A stretch of 64,000 nt of DNA from Auricularia sp. M13 (Eukaryota; Basidiomycota; Agaricomycetes; Auriculariales; Auriculariaceae). Position 1 is the first letter of the stretch. Each line of letters begins with the position of its first letter. Below, in pieces: positions 33,148 through 43,915 of this stretch. The stretch lies in assembly GCA_037042915.1 (NCBI GenBank), contig CM073196.1, forward strand, positions 3,472,001-3,536,000. Direction: 5' to 3'. The position numbers and the translations under genes are program-made. The notes beneath the pieces were generated by a model, which saw only the letters and a list, made by a program, of their open reading frames with translations, made no database searches and was not told the DNA's origin.

Positions 33148-34647
33148 TTAAGAGCGCCGCGCGTCGAACGCCTGTGCCGCCAGCTGCTCGAACCAGGAGG
33201 CATCCGTGCTGTTGTCGACAACCTCCCTTGCAAAAGCAACGTTGCAGGGGTCGTCTACCTCCTCTTCGGCCTCCTGCCAGTGCAGAGTGACCCAGCGCAA
33301 AATTAAAGTGGACTGGCGTTGATCGAAGTGGACGCTATTCCATAATCGACGTGCTGTCGAGCGAGACATCGCATATGTGGTCTTCAGCGCCCCGTAGTCG
33401 GCATATGCATCCATAATCCAGGTACGCAGGGACGGACAGCGAACGACGCCCCCAAGGCTGCCCGAGGTCCCGTTGAGCCATGCGCTCGTGTCCATAGCGC
33501 AGATGACAAGTCTGAGCACTGCGAGGGAGGGCAGGACGTCGATGCATTCGAGAAGCGTCCCCCATGCTCGGATATCGAGAGACAGGGCAAACAGCCGGGA
33601 ACTGATGAGGTATGCGCGCATGGTCCTTGTGCAGCTCCGGAGACTATGGCCGTCAGAGGCGTCCAGGACACGGCGTTGTGCCAGTGCCAGGCCGTCACCC
33701 GGGTCGAAATTCCACACCGACACCCTGCAGTTGCTGGAGCGGGCCGTCCCTTCGTAGGATACACAGAATTCGCCGTCAGGGATGAGGGCGGGGATGATGT
33801 CGGCCTCGTTGAAGACGTGGTTCGTCAGCTCGACCTTGGGGATGTCGCCGACGGGCAGATGGCGCAGGGTCGCCTTGCACGCCAGGGAGAAACACAGCCG
33901 CAGCTCCTGCAGGCCCGCCATGGTCCGGCTCGCGGCGTCGCTCAGCGGCGTGGCCGCGAAGCGCTCTGCGGGCCCGCCGGGGGTGTAGTTGAACAGCTCG
34001 ACCTTCAGCGTTTGCACGGCAGGGAACAGCGCGGCGACGCGGTCGAATATGTCGGCGGCCACGACGTCCGGCGGGGCGCTGTAGGATATGTCCACGGCGC
34101 GGACGGAGGGGAACGATACATGCGGCGCGAGCGAGAGCAGGAAGAGTGTGTTGGTCAGTTTGACCGTGTGTAGCCGCGGAGCGTATCCCGCGAAGATACT
34201 CCGGCGTTGTAAAGCAATAACGTCCTGAAAGGGGTTATGGTGGGCCTGCCAGGATTGCATCTCGAGGCGCTCGAGGCGGCCCGCGGGGGCGTCGAGAAAC
34301 TCGAGCGGCCATGCATGCAGGTTGCAGCCCATCCTGAGGGAGGTAATCCGGTGCAGGTTGGCGGCAACGGAGGCGAGCACGGGCGGCGGCACGTGCTCGT
34401 GGAAGTCAAACTCGGCCACAATGCCCGCATCTGGACAGCGCGCCATCCGCGCGAGGAAGCATTGCAGCCCCCCGCGGGCGAGCTGCCACTCCCGGATGGC
34501 CGCCTTCGTCCAGAATGTGGGATGGCTGAGCGTTATCGCGCGCCATTTCCGCGAGACTCGCGAGAGTCGACAGAGCTCTTCGATGCCGACGTCGTCGAAA
34601 AAGCGCAACAGGAGCTCGTCCGGCAAGCCACTGTTGCAGGGGTCCAT
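33148..34647 (-). CDS. F-box protein, single exon
   Basis: A 499-residue frame from the ATG at 34647. The F-box is at the extreme N-terminus: SGLPDELLLRFFDDVGIEEL, then LSRVSRKWRAITLSHPTFW, a close match to the consensus. The remaining 430 residues are irregular leucine-rich repeats. It is not closely similar to the other four F-box proteins here. The open frame runs 12 codons upstream of the ATG without another ATG. Confidence 0.87.
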   Translation of the reverse strand: MDPCNSGLPDELLLRFFDDVGIEELCRLSRVSRKWRAITLSHPTFWTKAAIREWQLARGGLQCFLARMARCPDAGIVAEFDFHEHVPPPVLASVAANLHRITSLRMGCNLHAWPLEFLDAPAGRLERLEMQSWQAHHNPFQDVIALQRRSIFAGYAPRLHTVKLTNTLFLLSLAPHVSFPSVRAVDISYSAPPDVVAADIFDRVAALFPAVQTLKVELFNYTPGGPAERFAATPLSDAASRTMAGLQELRLCFSLACKATLRHLPVGDIPKVELTNHVFNEADIIPALIPDGEFCVSYEGTARSSNCRVSVWNFDPGDGLALAQRRVLDASDGHSLRSCTRTMRAYLISSRLFALSLDIRAWGTLLECIDVLPSLAVLRLVICAMDTSAWLNGTSGSLGGVVRCPSLRTWIMDAYADYGALKTTYAMSRSTARRLWNSVHFDQRQSTLILRWVTLHWQEAEEEVDDPCNVAFAREVVDNSTDASWFEQLAAQAFDARRS

Positions 34648-34828
34648 ACGCCTTGCAATGTCGAAGTGGACGTTCAAACGCAAGAGTGAACACGAAAACT
34701 TTGCGCGCTTTACGTCTTGTTAGTGCGACATGGCCTGATCGCCGGCGTCTGTCACTGCACCACCGCGGTCAAGACGCACGACCCTGGTGTCGCTGCATAG
34801 CAGTTGGACGTTAAGTTCGAACAGTCGC

Positions 34829-34859
34829 CTCAATCGGGCTCAAACACGCCCGATTTGAG
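34829..34859. repeat. Inverted repeat with 11-bp stem
   Basis: ctcaatcgggc (34829-34839) pairs with gcccgatttgag (34848-34859) with one bulged base and an 8-base loop, in the 428-base interval between the divergent F-box and Csm1 genes. Confidence 0.6.
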
Positions 34860-35075
34860 CGAGCCGAGTATCGAACCTGGAACGATGATGAAAGCAATAA
34901 TATACCACTGCATTTAGAGCCAGAGTCATCACTCAGAGGCTAAAGTCTTGAGTTCAGCAGAAATTGCAGCCGTCACGTGTGACGAATTTTTTGGCTCGAA
35001 ACGCGCGCCGGCGGAAGAAGGCAGCGGACTCGGAAGCGCGTCCCCAAACTCCGACCGTTCTCCCGCTCAACCAGC

Positions 35076-36366
35076 ATGGCGGCGGCGAAGCGGAAGAAGC
35101 CGCACCCGCACGAGCACGATGACGAGCACGAGGTCGTCTCGATCACCGACGACGGCCAGCCCGCGGACGACCTCGACGCCGACTCGGATTCGTCGCATTC
35201 GCCCACGCCACATCCGCAGCCGGTCGCCTCGACATCGGGCGCGCACAAGGCGAAGAAGGCGGCGAGCAATGCGAACTCGGCGGCGGCGGCGGCGGTGAAC
35301 GGCAAGGGCAAGGGCAAGCAGCGCGCGGAGCCCGAGCTGGACGCGATGGAGGTCGACGCGCCGCCGCCGCCGCGGCCGACGGCGAGCGCGCGCGAGAACG
35401 AGCGGCTGCGCAAGCTGCTGCGCGAGCGCGACGCGAAGGTGCAGGACCTGCAGGCCGCGCGCGACGCGCTGCAGCGCCAGGCGGAGGAGCTCATAAAGCT
35501 GCGCACGACGGACGCGGAGAAGTCGCGCGACGAGCTGCGCAAAGAGTACGATGCGCGCGTGCAGAGTGCGTCCCACCGTTTCTATCTATCTTAGCATTTC
35601 AAGCTGACCGCCGTCCAAAGCACTCGAGAAGCTCGTGCAAGAACAAACGGCCCAGCTCGCACGCGTCGACAAGCTGGCCCGCGGCTCGCGCAGCGGCGCC
35701 GTGCACTTCATCACGCGCGACGCGGCGCAGGAGGAGCGGCGCGGCGTCGAGCGCGAGCTGGCGCGCGCGCGCAAGGAGCTGGACGAGCGCGACGCGCGTT
35801 TACGGGCACAAGACGCGGAGCTGGACGAGCTCCGCAAGACCGTGCGGCTCGTCCAGGAGGAGCTCAAGCTCGAGCGGCAGCAGTCGGCGAAGAAGTCCGG
35901 CGGCGGCGGCGGCGGCGGCGCGGGGAAGAAGGGCGACGACGCGCGGCACCAGCAGTGGCTCGTGCGCTTCTACGAGGACGGCACGAACCTGCTCGTCACC
36001 AACATCAAGCCCGTCGCCGCGTCCATGCCCGACCGGCCCCAGATCACGTACATGTGTCTCTTCTCGCCCGAGCCCAACAAAGGCGGCCCCTGTGCGCACG
36101 CTTCCTCCTATTGTGTATTTCTTGGTTCTGACCAGTCGGCAGGTCTGAACTTCTCGCTGCAGACTTACTTCCCCGACGGCTCGTCCGAGGAAAAGTTCAT
36201 CTACACCCCGCTCGGGCTGGAGAACGAGCCGCCCGAAGTCGTCGACCAGCTCGACTTCTTCCGCGAGTCGTTCCAGTTCAAGAAGGCCGAGCTCCCCAAG
36301 TTCCTCCGCCAGCTCAACGACGTGCTCACCAGTTCAAACGAGGAAGAAGAGGAAGAGGAAGAGTAG
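35076..36366 (+). CDS. Csm1/Pcs1-type kinetochore (monopolin) subunit
   Basis: Exons 35076-35565, 35621-36091 and 36143-36366 give 394 residues. An acidic low-complexity head is followed by a long coiled coil (about 105-275; RENERLRKLLRERDAKVQDL). Then comes the globular C-domain: QQWLVRFYEDGTNLLVTNIK, ITYMCLFSPEP, LNFSLQTYFPDGS, and FFRESFQFKKAELPKFLRQL, characteristic of the Csm1/Pcs1 family. These proteins crosslink kinetochore components to prevent merotelic attachment and, in yeast, act with Lrs4 in meiosis and rDNA silencing. The tail is nine Glu. The second intron length (51) keeps the frame, so read-through would also be open. Confidence 0.88.
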
Positions 36367-36607
36367 TAGGAGGCTGTATTAACATCTGAGCGTTGTTCTG
36401 CTAGTATCTCTGCTCGCGCTTTCTTGGGTTTCCAGTGCTCTGCTGTGATATATGTGGTAGGCGTTGTATATTCGTACATAGGTAGGCATACGATCCATGA
36501 GTGGTGATTCCGAGCTCGACACAGGATGAGCGGGAAACGTAAGCAAATTGACTGTTGTACACCATTGTACTATGTACTATCACAAACAACACCACCACCA
36601 TGCCCGT

Positions 36608-38380
36608 TCAAGGCCCAGTCACAGTCGCCCCCGTCGCCCGCCGATCGCGCAAGCTGACCCACGCGCCCGAGCCCGGGCCCCCATCCTCGCCGCTCTCAAA
36701 GTCCAGATCCGCATCGCTCACGGTGCCGCTGAAGCTGCTCGTCTCGCTGTCATGATCGTGTTCGTGCTCGTGGTCCTCATCCGGCAGCATCGCGTGCGTC
36801 GGGATGGGCATGACGGGGCGCGGCGCCTCGATCATCCGGGGCTTCTGCGGCGCCTGCTGCTGGGGCACCGCGCCCGCGGGCGGCGACGGCAGCGGTCTGC
36901 GCGCGGCGCGAGGCGGCGGCGGCGGCGGGAGCGGGATGACGGCGTTGCGCAGCCCGGCGAAGATGGCGGGGAGCGCGAGCAGGGCGTCGCGCAGGAAGGC
37001 GGGGAGGAAGTCGAAGCGCACGCCGCCCACGCTGAAGCTGTCGCGCCGCAGCACGCGGTCCGCCAGCACGCCGCGCAGGAGGCCCAGCGTCGACGTCGGC
37101 AGCGTGCTGTGCGGCGACGGGATGCCGCGCGAGACGGCCGTCACGATCGCCCGGCTCACCTCTGCGGGTGTGGCGTGGGTCGGCAGAGGGACGTACGCGT
37201 CGAGCGCGGGGCCGTAGGCCTGCTTCTGCGTCGGCGTGAGCGGCAGAGCTTGCGACTGCGAGGCGGAAAGCGACGGAGCGGTGGCTGGCGTAGTAAGGTC
37301 TGTGCGGACAGTCACGACGCGAACCCCGAGCGGCCGCAGCTCAGCGCGCAGGGTCTGGGCGAGCGCCGCATTGGCAGCGTGGACGGCAGCTGAATGGCCA
37401 TTGAAAGCGGTCGCTGATGTCGCGGGGAGACAGAGAATGACGCTCTTCTTACCCGTCGGCGGGTTGGAGCGGAAGACCGGGAGTAGCGCCTGGATGACAG
37501 CCAACGGTGTGAGGTGCGCGGCTTGCAAATGCGGGAAATACGTCTTCTGTATGCTGAGCGCCTCAAGCGGGGTCGGAGTAGCTGGCTGGGCCAGCGCGAG
37601 CAGCGAGACGAGCGCGTGCACATAGGGATGCGAAGCGCTGGGGGGCAGATAGGGGTCGCCAGGCGTGTTGGTCGGGAAACGGATCGACAGCGTGGCCTGG
37701 AGCGAGCGGATGAAGTTGGGTACGGTTTCTGGCTACAGATGAAGTACTGTCAGTGTATGTAGCCAGCCTACCGGTCCAAGACTTACTTCATGTGGGTCCA
37801 GAACGAGCACCCGGACGAAGCCGCGCGCGCGGCGCTCCAAGTCGTCGACAGCGGCGGGCATAGCGACGCTGGCGATGACGATGTAGCCCCGGCTTTCGAG
37901 GTCCAGCACGAGCGTGCGGCCCAGCGCAGAGTCGGCACCCAGGACGACTGCCAGCGCATTCAGCACGATTCTCGTCGTCACAAGTTCGCAATTATGCCAC
38001 GCACCAACTACTTCTCGTCGTCCCCGTGCAATCTGCGCAGCACGCGCCCGGGAGGCAGCCTGGCGAGCTCTGCGCACCCTGTAGGCGCCGTATCCGACAG
38101 CGATGACCGCAGCAGCGCCGAGGCCGGCGCTTGCGATGACTGCCGTGCGCGACCACTCGGGCTCTGGAGGCGGCGGGGGCGGCGGCGGAGGCGGCGGGTC
38201 GAGGTGAAACGAGCCGATGCCGGGGACGTGTACGCTGGGCGGGCCGTAGCGGGTGATGTCGTTCCACAGCTTGCTGGCGCGCTCTTGGACCTCGGACGCC
38301 GAGGGCAGCGACTGCGCCGTCGTCGCCAGATACTGCTCCGCAGACGCTAGATACTGGTCCAGCTTGTCGGCGAGACCCAT
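36608..38380 (-). CDS. DUF1776 family protein (fungal, SDR-like, membrane-anchored)
   Basis: Exons on the minus strand: 38380-38005, 37947-37787, 37732-36608, giving 553 residues. Near residues 75-100 a hydrophobic span (VIASAGLGAAAVIAVGYGAY) follows a run of 11 prolines. The Rossmann start VVLGADSALGRTLVLDLESR and the later GHSAAVHAANAALAQTLRAE resemble short-chain dehydrogenases. The usual Tyr-x3-Lys pair is not evident, so catalytic activity is doubtful. The tail is Pro-rich, then acidic/His (EDHEHEHDHD). The first 5' codons were copied to 3190-3267. It starts 62 bases from the divergent gene at 38443. Confidence 0.82.
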
Positions 38381-38442
38381 GGTGGTGAGCAGAGAGCAAG
38401 AGCCGGAGTCAGCCACCCGCAAAGCCGACTCGAGCTCCGACC
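38381..38442. promoter_or_regulatory. Very short divergent promoter
   Basis: Just 62 bases separate the ATG of the DUF1776 gene (38380, minus) and that of the Tim17-like gene (38443, plus), so transcription start sites probably overlap or lie inside each other's leaders. Confidence 0.6.
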
Positions 38443-39328
38443 ATGTCGCTCATCGACCCCGCCGCGCCGGCCACCGTTGCCAAGGGCGCCGCAGCCTCAT
38501 GCACGTCCGTTCATCTTTTACTCCTGCGTGCCATACTCACAGTGACGCGCTCGCAGTCGCCGGCGGCGCGCTCTTTGGTTGGGTGTACGCTTCCTTGCGA
38601 AAACAGCCCGTGCGCGCATTCGTCTGGTCCAGCGGCACCAATGCTACGATTATAGGGCTTGCATTCTTTGGTTTGTCTCTCTTTCCTCTTCATGAAACTT
38701 GAAACTGGTGATTGATCCCCAGAATCCAGCATCGCGTGAATATGCCGTCTCGCCAGCATTGCTCGCTTTCGTCCCGACCTCTCAGTACCTCAGACGACGA
38801 GAAGCCCTGTCTTCCTACAGCACTCCCCACGCACGCTTGACCTGGCGCCAAATGCGCGGCGAGAAGCTGCTCGACAGCGCAATCGCAGGTGCTGGCGCTG
38901 CAGCCCTCGCATCTGCGATACGCGGTACGTCACAATGATCTCTGCGCGCCACCCTGTTCGTTTTGTGCGTCTCACACCAGCTATGATATCGTATAGGTGG
39001 ACGGTCGGCAGCCCTTGGTCCCGCGGCACTCGTCGGCGCGCTCTTCAGCTCGTTCGTGCAGTACGGCGCGAACGAGGTGCACATCGCACGCATCAAGCTC
39101 GTCTCCGCACGTCAACAGCATGAGCGCGAAACGCAGGACCAGCCGGCAGTACCCTTGATGGAGCGCCTGAAAGATACGCTTGGCGTACTCGTGCCCGTCC
39201 AGCGTGGCCCTGAAGCGGACGCGCGCGAGCTGGACAGGTTGAGAAAGGAGAAGGAAGAAATTGACGCAAAGTTGGCAGCCGTGCGCGCTCGGTTACAGCA
39301 GGTGGAAAAGGAGGGCAAGGATGTATGA
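38443..39328 (+). CDS. Small multi-span membrane protein resembling the Tim17/Tim22 fold
   Basis: Exons 38443-38504, 38543-38670, 38730-38924 and 38997-39328 give 238 residues. The hydrophobic segments are Gly/Ala-rich (DALAVAGGALFGWVYASL; LLDSAIAGAGAAALASAIRG; AALGPAALVGALFSSFVQYG), the pattern seen in Tim17-type proteins. The last 70 residues are a basic/acidic coiled coil (ELDRLRKEKEEIDAKLAAVR). Acceptor choice at 38730 (ccag) is needed because the nearer AG gives a stop. Assignment to Tim17-like proteins is by pattern only. It could be another conserved fungal membrane family. Confidence 0.62.
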
Positions 39329-39452
39329 CATTGGTCGGTGATTCATGCGCCTGCATCTAGTCGTTGTAAGTATTAATTTCAGGGTTACTTTGTCTTTCGC
39401 AGATTGTAGCCAACCAATCTTTGATTGCTTTATTAGCAGAGCAAAATCAACT

Positions 39453-39908
39453 TCAAACCGAGCTGAAGTCACCACCTCTACTTTGCGACGCAGTACGACC
39501 AGTGCTGCTGTCAAACGGCGCGTGCTTCCCAGCGTCTGTCGCAAGTTTCCGACGTGCTTGAAACTCGGAAAACAGGGCGTAGGCCACTGCATCTTGAGTG
39601 TCCAATGTAATTGCCTCATGATGCACGAAATGCTCGAGACGCCCGCCGGACATCTTTTCGTGTTCCCAAAGCATTTCGTTGTCAAATTTCGTCGGGTACA
39701 CTTTGCCGTCGGCGACTCGAGGTCCTGCACTCACTGAGCGTACTCGCGATCTTTCTCGGGGCTCCATGGGGCCGGAGGGTCCTGCTCCTCGCGAATTTTG
39801 TTCAGGCAGCGGCGGCGGCCGTACTACGAGTTTTAGTATCACCTCCGCGTCGGGCGGGAGGTCGGCGCCAGCTCCTCGCGTGATGCGGACGCGGACGATG
39901 GGTGACAT
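39453..39908 (-). CDS. Hypothetical protein, start uncertain
   Basis: The frame is open from about 40085 to the stop at 39453. The first ATG is at 39908 (151 residues), but the upstream stretch also reads like protein (VGVDLAFDLTPGSATIIRVE), suggesting an upstream exon behind an acceptor near 40063. The C-terminal part has DGKVYPTKFDNEMLWEHEKM and a Ser-rich end. I do not recognise a family. It could be a decaying gene. It lies tail-to-tail with the Tim17-like gene (124 bases). Confidence 0.38.
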   Translation of the reverse strand: MSPIVRVRITRGAGADLPPDAEVILKLVVRPPPLPEQNSRGAGPSGPMEPRERSRVRSVSAGPRVADGKVYPTKFDNEMLWEHEKMSGGRLEHFVHHEAITLDTQDAVAYALFSEFQARRKLATDAGKHAPFDSSTGRTASQSRGGDFSSV

Positions 39909-41427
39909 GGTGAACGGACGGCAGACATGCACTATGGTGGCTTCGACTCGAATTATTGTCGCGGAGCCTGGCGTGAGGTCGAAGGCAAGGTCAACGCCGA
40001 CCTGCAGCTTTGCGAACGGCGTAGAGTTACTGTAAGACTCATGAGCTGGGAATCTGCTCGCTGCAAAATCGAGTTCAGCAGAAATCAACGAAAGTGTGTC
40101 ACGCACTGTTGTACTCCGTGGTCAAAGTCAGAGCTAAATGCGCGAGGCGACAATCACTCCCTGGGTGACTAGACACATCGGTTCCGAGGATTGAATAGGT
40201 TCTTCTGTACCCCCGGGGTTGGCTCACATTTTTACTGAAAACCTTTCGAAGGAATCCGCTGTTCCGAGGACATGGAAATACCTATGAGAACGCCCGATAT
40301 ACGTCCAGGGCCCCTGCGCCGCAGACAACGACGCGGACGAGAAAGAATACGTCCGCCTCTGAACTCCCGCTGCAAGCTCATGCAACGAGTTGATTTTGGA
40401 GGCGGCCCGCAAGGCCATCGAACCGCCCGCAAGGATGGCACAGACTAGACAGGTCTGGAAGCGCCATCCATGGAGCACGACAGGACGACTGCATCTGAGA
40501 CCGCTGGCTTCAATTGACTCTGCAGCTTCCCCGCGTTGCGGGGAACGGACGCAGAGGCGCGTGTTACCCATAGCTGCGGCCAGAGCTCGAGGCGAATACG
40601 ACACATCGGGGCGAGGGTCGAGACCAATACGGACGTCGCTGCTCGCGTCCATGCCGTTCTCCAAGGGCGTGGATAAGCATCTTGGGAAAAGCTCTTCATT
40701 TCGTGCAACTGCCACGGAGGTCGTTGCGGGCAACTCTCTGAATCCTGCGGTTCGACGAGCACTCTGCCGAGCGTCAAGGCACAAGGGAATTCAATGCGAG
40801 CAGCCTGAGCTCGTTGAAACCAAAGAATCCTGGGGGAGAGGGTGCTGTTGACGAGGTGGGAGAAGTGAAGCTGAGCTTCTGCGCGGTGACTGTCTCGATC
40901 CGTCTGGAAGTGGCCAGCGCTGCAAATGATGGACAAGTTAAAAGGACAGTTCCTTTCCAAGAAAAAACCGTTTAGTTTCACCTGAGTAAACCCCCAAAAG
41001 GCCTCGGTGCAGCCAGAACAGTCGGCGTCTGCTGTCGGACTGAGAGCCAGCAGCGCGTTGTTTGGGAGAATCTACAGGGTGCTGTTGTTCTTCTGCGGAT
41101 CAAATGCCGCGTGCAGTGGGACTTGCTGGGCTCTGACGGCCAGTCCGGGAGGACGATCCTGGACAAGGGAGCGGAGTCGAGCTGGTCGGAATTTTGGCGT
41201 CGGACTCGCATCTTGTCCTCAGACGGCCATCTCGCGAGCTCGCTCTTCAGGACGTCGCCGCCGTTGCTTCAGGCCAAGTGCGTGCTGGTAAGCGGTCGTG
41301 TGGCCAGCGCTACCGCCCATGTCATCCGTATCCCTTACCGCGTTGCCCGTCGCCCTAGCCAGACACCCCTCCTCGTCCCAAGCCCCGAGCCCCGTGACTG
41401 CCGCATTAGCCCTGCCTGCCCACCACC
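39909..41427. other. 1.5-kb spacer with no supportable gene
   Basis: Open frames on both strands at 40224-40851 have no domain, no ATG context and no splice support. The right end includes a C/T-rich leader of the KH gene (about 41320-41427). Confidence 0.4.
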
Positions 41428-42895
41428 ATGCCAAACGCCGACTCGAAGAAGCGCTCCCGCTCCCCGTCCGCTGAAGCTGACTCGTCCAGTGCAGACGCAG
41501 ATAAACACCACCACAAGAAGGCCAACGTCGGCGAGGATGCCGCACACCCCAAGGCCGCCCCCGTCGCAGCCCCAGCCTCGGACAGCGCGAAGGACGGCAA
41601 GGAGGACGGCGCGGTGCCAGAGACCAACGGCAAGCCGAGCAGCGTGCCCGCCAAGCCGGAGGGCGCGAGCACAAGCCCCGGAAAGCCCGCGACGCCCACG
41701 GGCGCCATGATCCACATGCGCTGCCTTATCGTCACCCAGGACGCCAGCATCATCATCGGCAAGGGCGGCGCGCACGTAAATGAAATCCGCGAAAAGAGCG
41801 GCGCGCGCGTCGTCGTCTCCGAGTCCATCCCTGGCAACCCAGAACGCATCCTCAATGTCTCTGGCCCGCTCGACGCCGTCTCGAAGGCACGTCTATACAC
41901 TCGCAGTCGCACGGCCATCACGCTAACGGAATGCGCCCATGCAGGCCTTCGGCCTCATCGTCCGGCGCATCAACGACGAGCCGTTCGATGTGCCGTCCGT
42001 GCCTGGGTCTCGTGCGGTAACCATAAAATTCATGATTCCCAATTCGAGAATGGGCTCGGTCATCGGCAAGGGCGGCGTCAAAATTAAAGAAATACAAGAA
42101 GCGTCCGGCGCGCGCCTCAACGCGTCCGAGGGCGTGCTTCCCGGCAGCACCGAGCGCGTGCTCTCGGTCGCGGGCGTCGCCGACGCCATCCACATTGCGA
42201 CGTACTACATTGGCAACATCCTCCTCGAGGCGCAGGCGCACGGCGGCGCGCACACGAACCATGCGAGCTACCGCCCAGCGCCGGCGTACCACCAGCCGCC
42301 GCCGCAACAACACCATGGCGGACCAGGCCCCTTCGCGCCGCACCCACACGGTCCGCCGCACGGGCCCCCAGGTCCCTACGGCGCACCAGGGCCATACGGT
42401 CCTCCGGGGCCGTATGGTGGGTACCCGCCGCCGCACGCGCAAGGGCGCCCGGGACCGGGGCCAGGACCTGTACCTGGACCTGGTATGTACCCCCCGCCGG
42501 GGCCGGGGCCTTACGGCGCGCCCGCGGCACCGCCTCCGCCGCCTGGCGGCGCGCAGCTGCAGACGCAGCAGATATTCATCCCCAACGACCTGGTGGGCTG
42601 CATCATCGGCAAGGGCGGGTCCAAGATCAACGAAATCCGGCAGCTCAGCGCGAGCACCATCAAGATTATGGAGCCCGGTGTAGCGGGCGACGCGGGCGGC
42701 GGACCGAACGAGAGGCTGGTCACGATTACCGGCGCGCCGCACAACATTCAGATGGCCGTTAGCTTGCTGTACCAGGTTAGTTCGATGTTGCTTGTTTTGG
42801 TTTATTGTTTTAGAGTGGTTTGTTGACGATTGACGTGCGTGCAGCGGTTGGAGCAGGAGAAACAGAAGCAGATCATGCAGGGCGGGCGCAAGTGA
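41428..42895 (+). CDS. RNA-binding protein with three KH domains (PCBP/Hek2/Rnc1 type)
   Basis: Exons 41428-41886, 41945-42775 and 42845-42895 give 446 residues. The KH GxxG loops are IIGKGGAHVNEI (near 110), VIGKGGVKIKEI (near 210) and IIGKGGSKINEI (near 390). Between KH2 and KH3 is a roughly 110-residue Pro/Gly/Tyr/His linker (GPPHGPPGPYGAPGPYGPPG). The N-terminus is acidic/Ser-rich with an RS-like start. It probably binds C-rich or pyrimidine RNA for mRNA stability or localisation, as its relatives do. Intron 1 is GC-AG (AAG|gcacgt, 41887-41944), and the frame and the KH1 end require it. Confidence 0.92.
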
Positions 42896-43489
42896 TTCGC
42901 CAACAACCTTGCCTACTCATCCATCCGACCCCTTCGCGAGTCCTACTGCTGTTGCTGCTCAAAATCCTGACGTCGACCGTCTCGGCCAGTCATGCCTGTG
43001 CTTAGTCGTGTACATGTACTGATCTTCGGTTCGTTCTGTCTCGTCGTTCTCACCGGCTTCGTAGGCGTGCCGTTGTACATAGCTGAATGAATAGTCCGTG
43101 TTTCATCTGCAGACATTTGAAATGTGTCGATCGCCTGAATGCGATACTCTTCATACCGTATCTCCCAACTGAACTCTGGTCAATCTGTTCCACTGAGGGA
43201 TACAGAATGTCCGAAGAAAATTCGACGAAAGTTGATGTTCCTCCCCTGCAAGCACGCAGGTGCTCTCGCAATTCGGCCAGGTTTGACACCGAAGCTGCTC
43301 AACGTGGAACAATGTGCACGCGGCGAGGCGCGGTCGGATTCGAGAGTATCTTCCGTCGAGATTTGCGTGCACGCACTAAAACAAAAGAGCTAAGATACTT
43401 GGATTATAAGGGGGTATGCTATGGAGCTATGGATACAACGTCGTGCGAGACGTGCACGATATTATGGAAGATGTATGGGGAGGGAGGGG

Positions 43490-43900
43490 AATGCGAGCTA
43501 CCGGAGCCGGAAGAGATCGTGAGTGTAAGGACTGGGGAACGAGAGCTGGAGATATGGATACATGTGCACGAACTTATGGGAGCTGTATGACTAGGGAAAG
43601 CGAGCTGCCGGAGCCGTGAGAGGTCGTGAGTGTAAGGACTGAGCAAGGGGTCATGGAATGAATGGCTAGTGAGATAGGCAATGGTAGGTGCGATGAAACG
43701 AGTGCGCAGAGCAGGATAGCGTCGAGAGCGTAAGGACAGAGGGTGTTGCGATGCAGTGGACTAGCGAGACAGCGGATGGTGGTGCAGGGAGCGTCGTGAC
43801 GCGGGCTGCCGGAGCCGCGGGTTGAGATCTAGAGTGTAGAGACAGATTGAGTGCGAGTGAGCGAGCGAGCGAGTTGGCTATCGAGACAAATGATGCTGGA
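43490..43900. repeat. Degenerate tandem repeat, about 90-108 base period, four units
   Basis: Units begin near 43491, 43597, 43702 and 43794. Shared blocks are gctgccggagccg, ggtcgtgagtgtaaggact and ggctagtgagata; unit 3 keeps only the middle and end. A run of gagc closes the array near 43860. It lies between the KH gene and the 3' end of an F-box gene. Part of it is open as short frames, but these change between units. Confidence 0.7.
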
Positions 43901-43915
43901 CCATGAGAAATGCGA

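Noticed and set aside
34800-34880. Possible tRNA because of ggttcga-type sequence beside a hairpin
   Set aside because: The stems flanking the candidate T-loop do not pair and no acceptor, D or anticodon arms can be drawn.
40224-40851. Overlapping open frames on both strands (186 and 153 codons)
   Set aside because: Neither shows a family signature or sensible exon boundaries. Long random frames are expected at this GC content.
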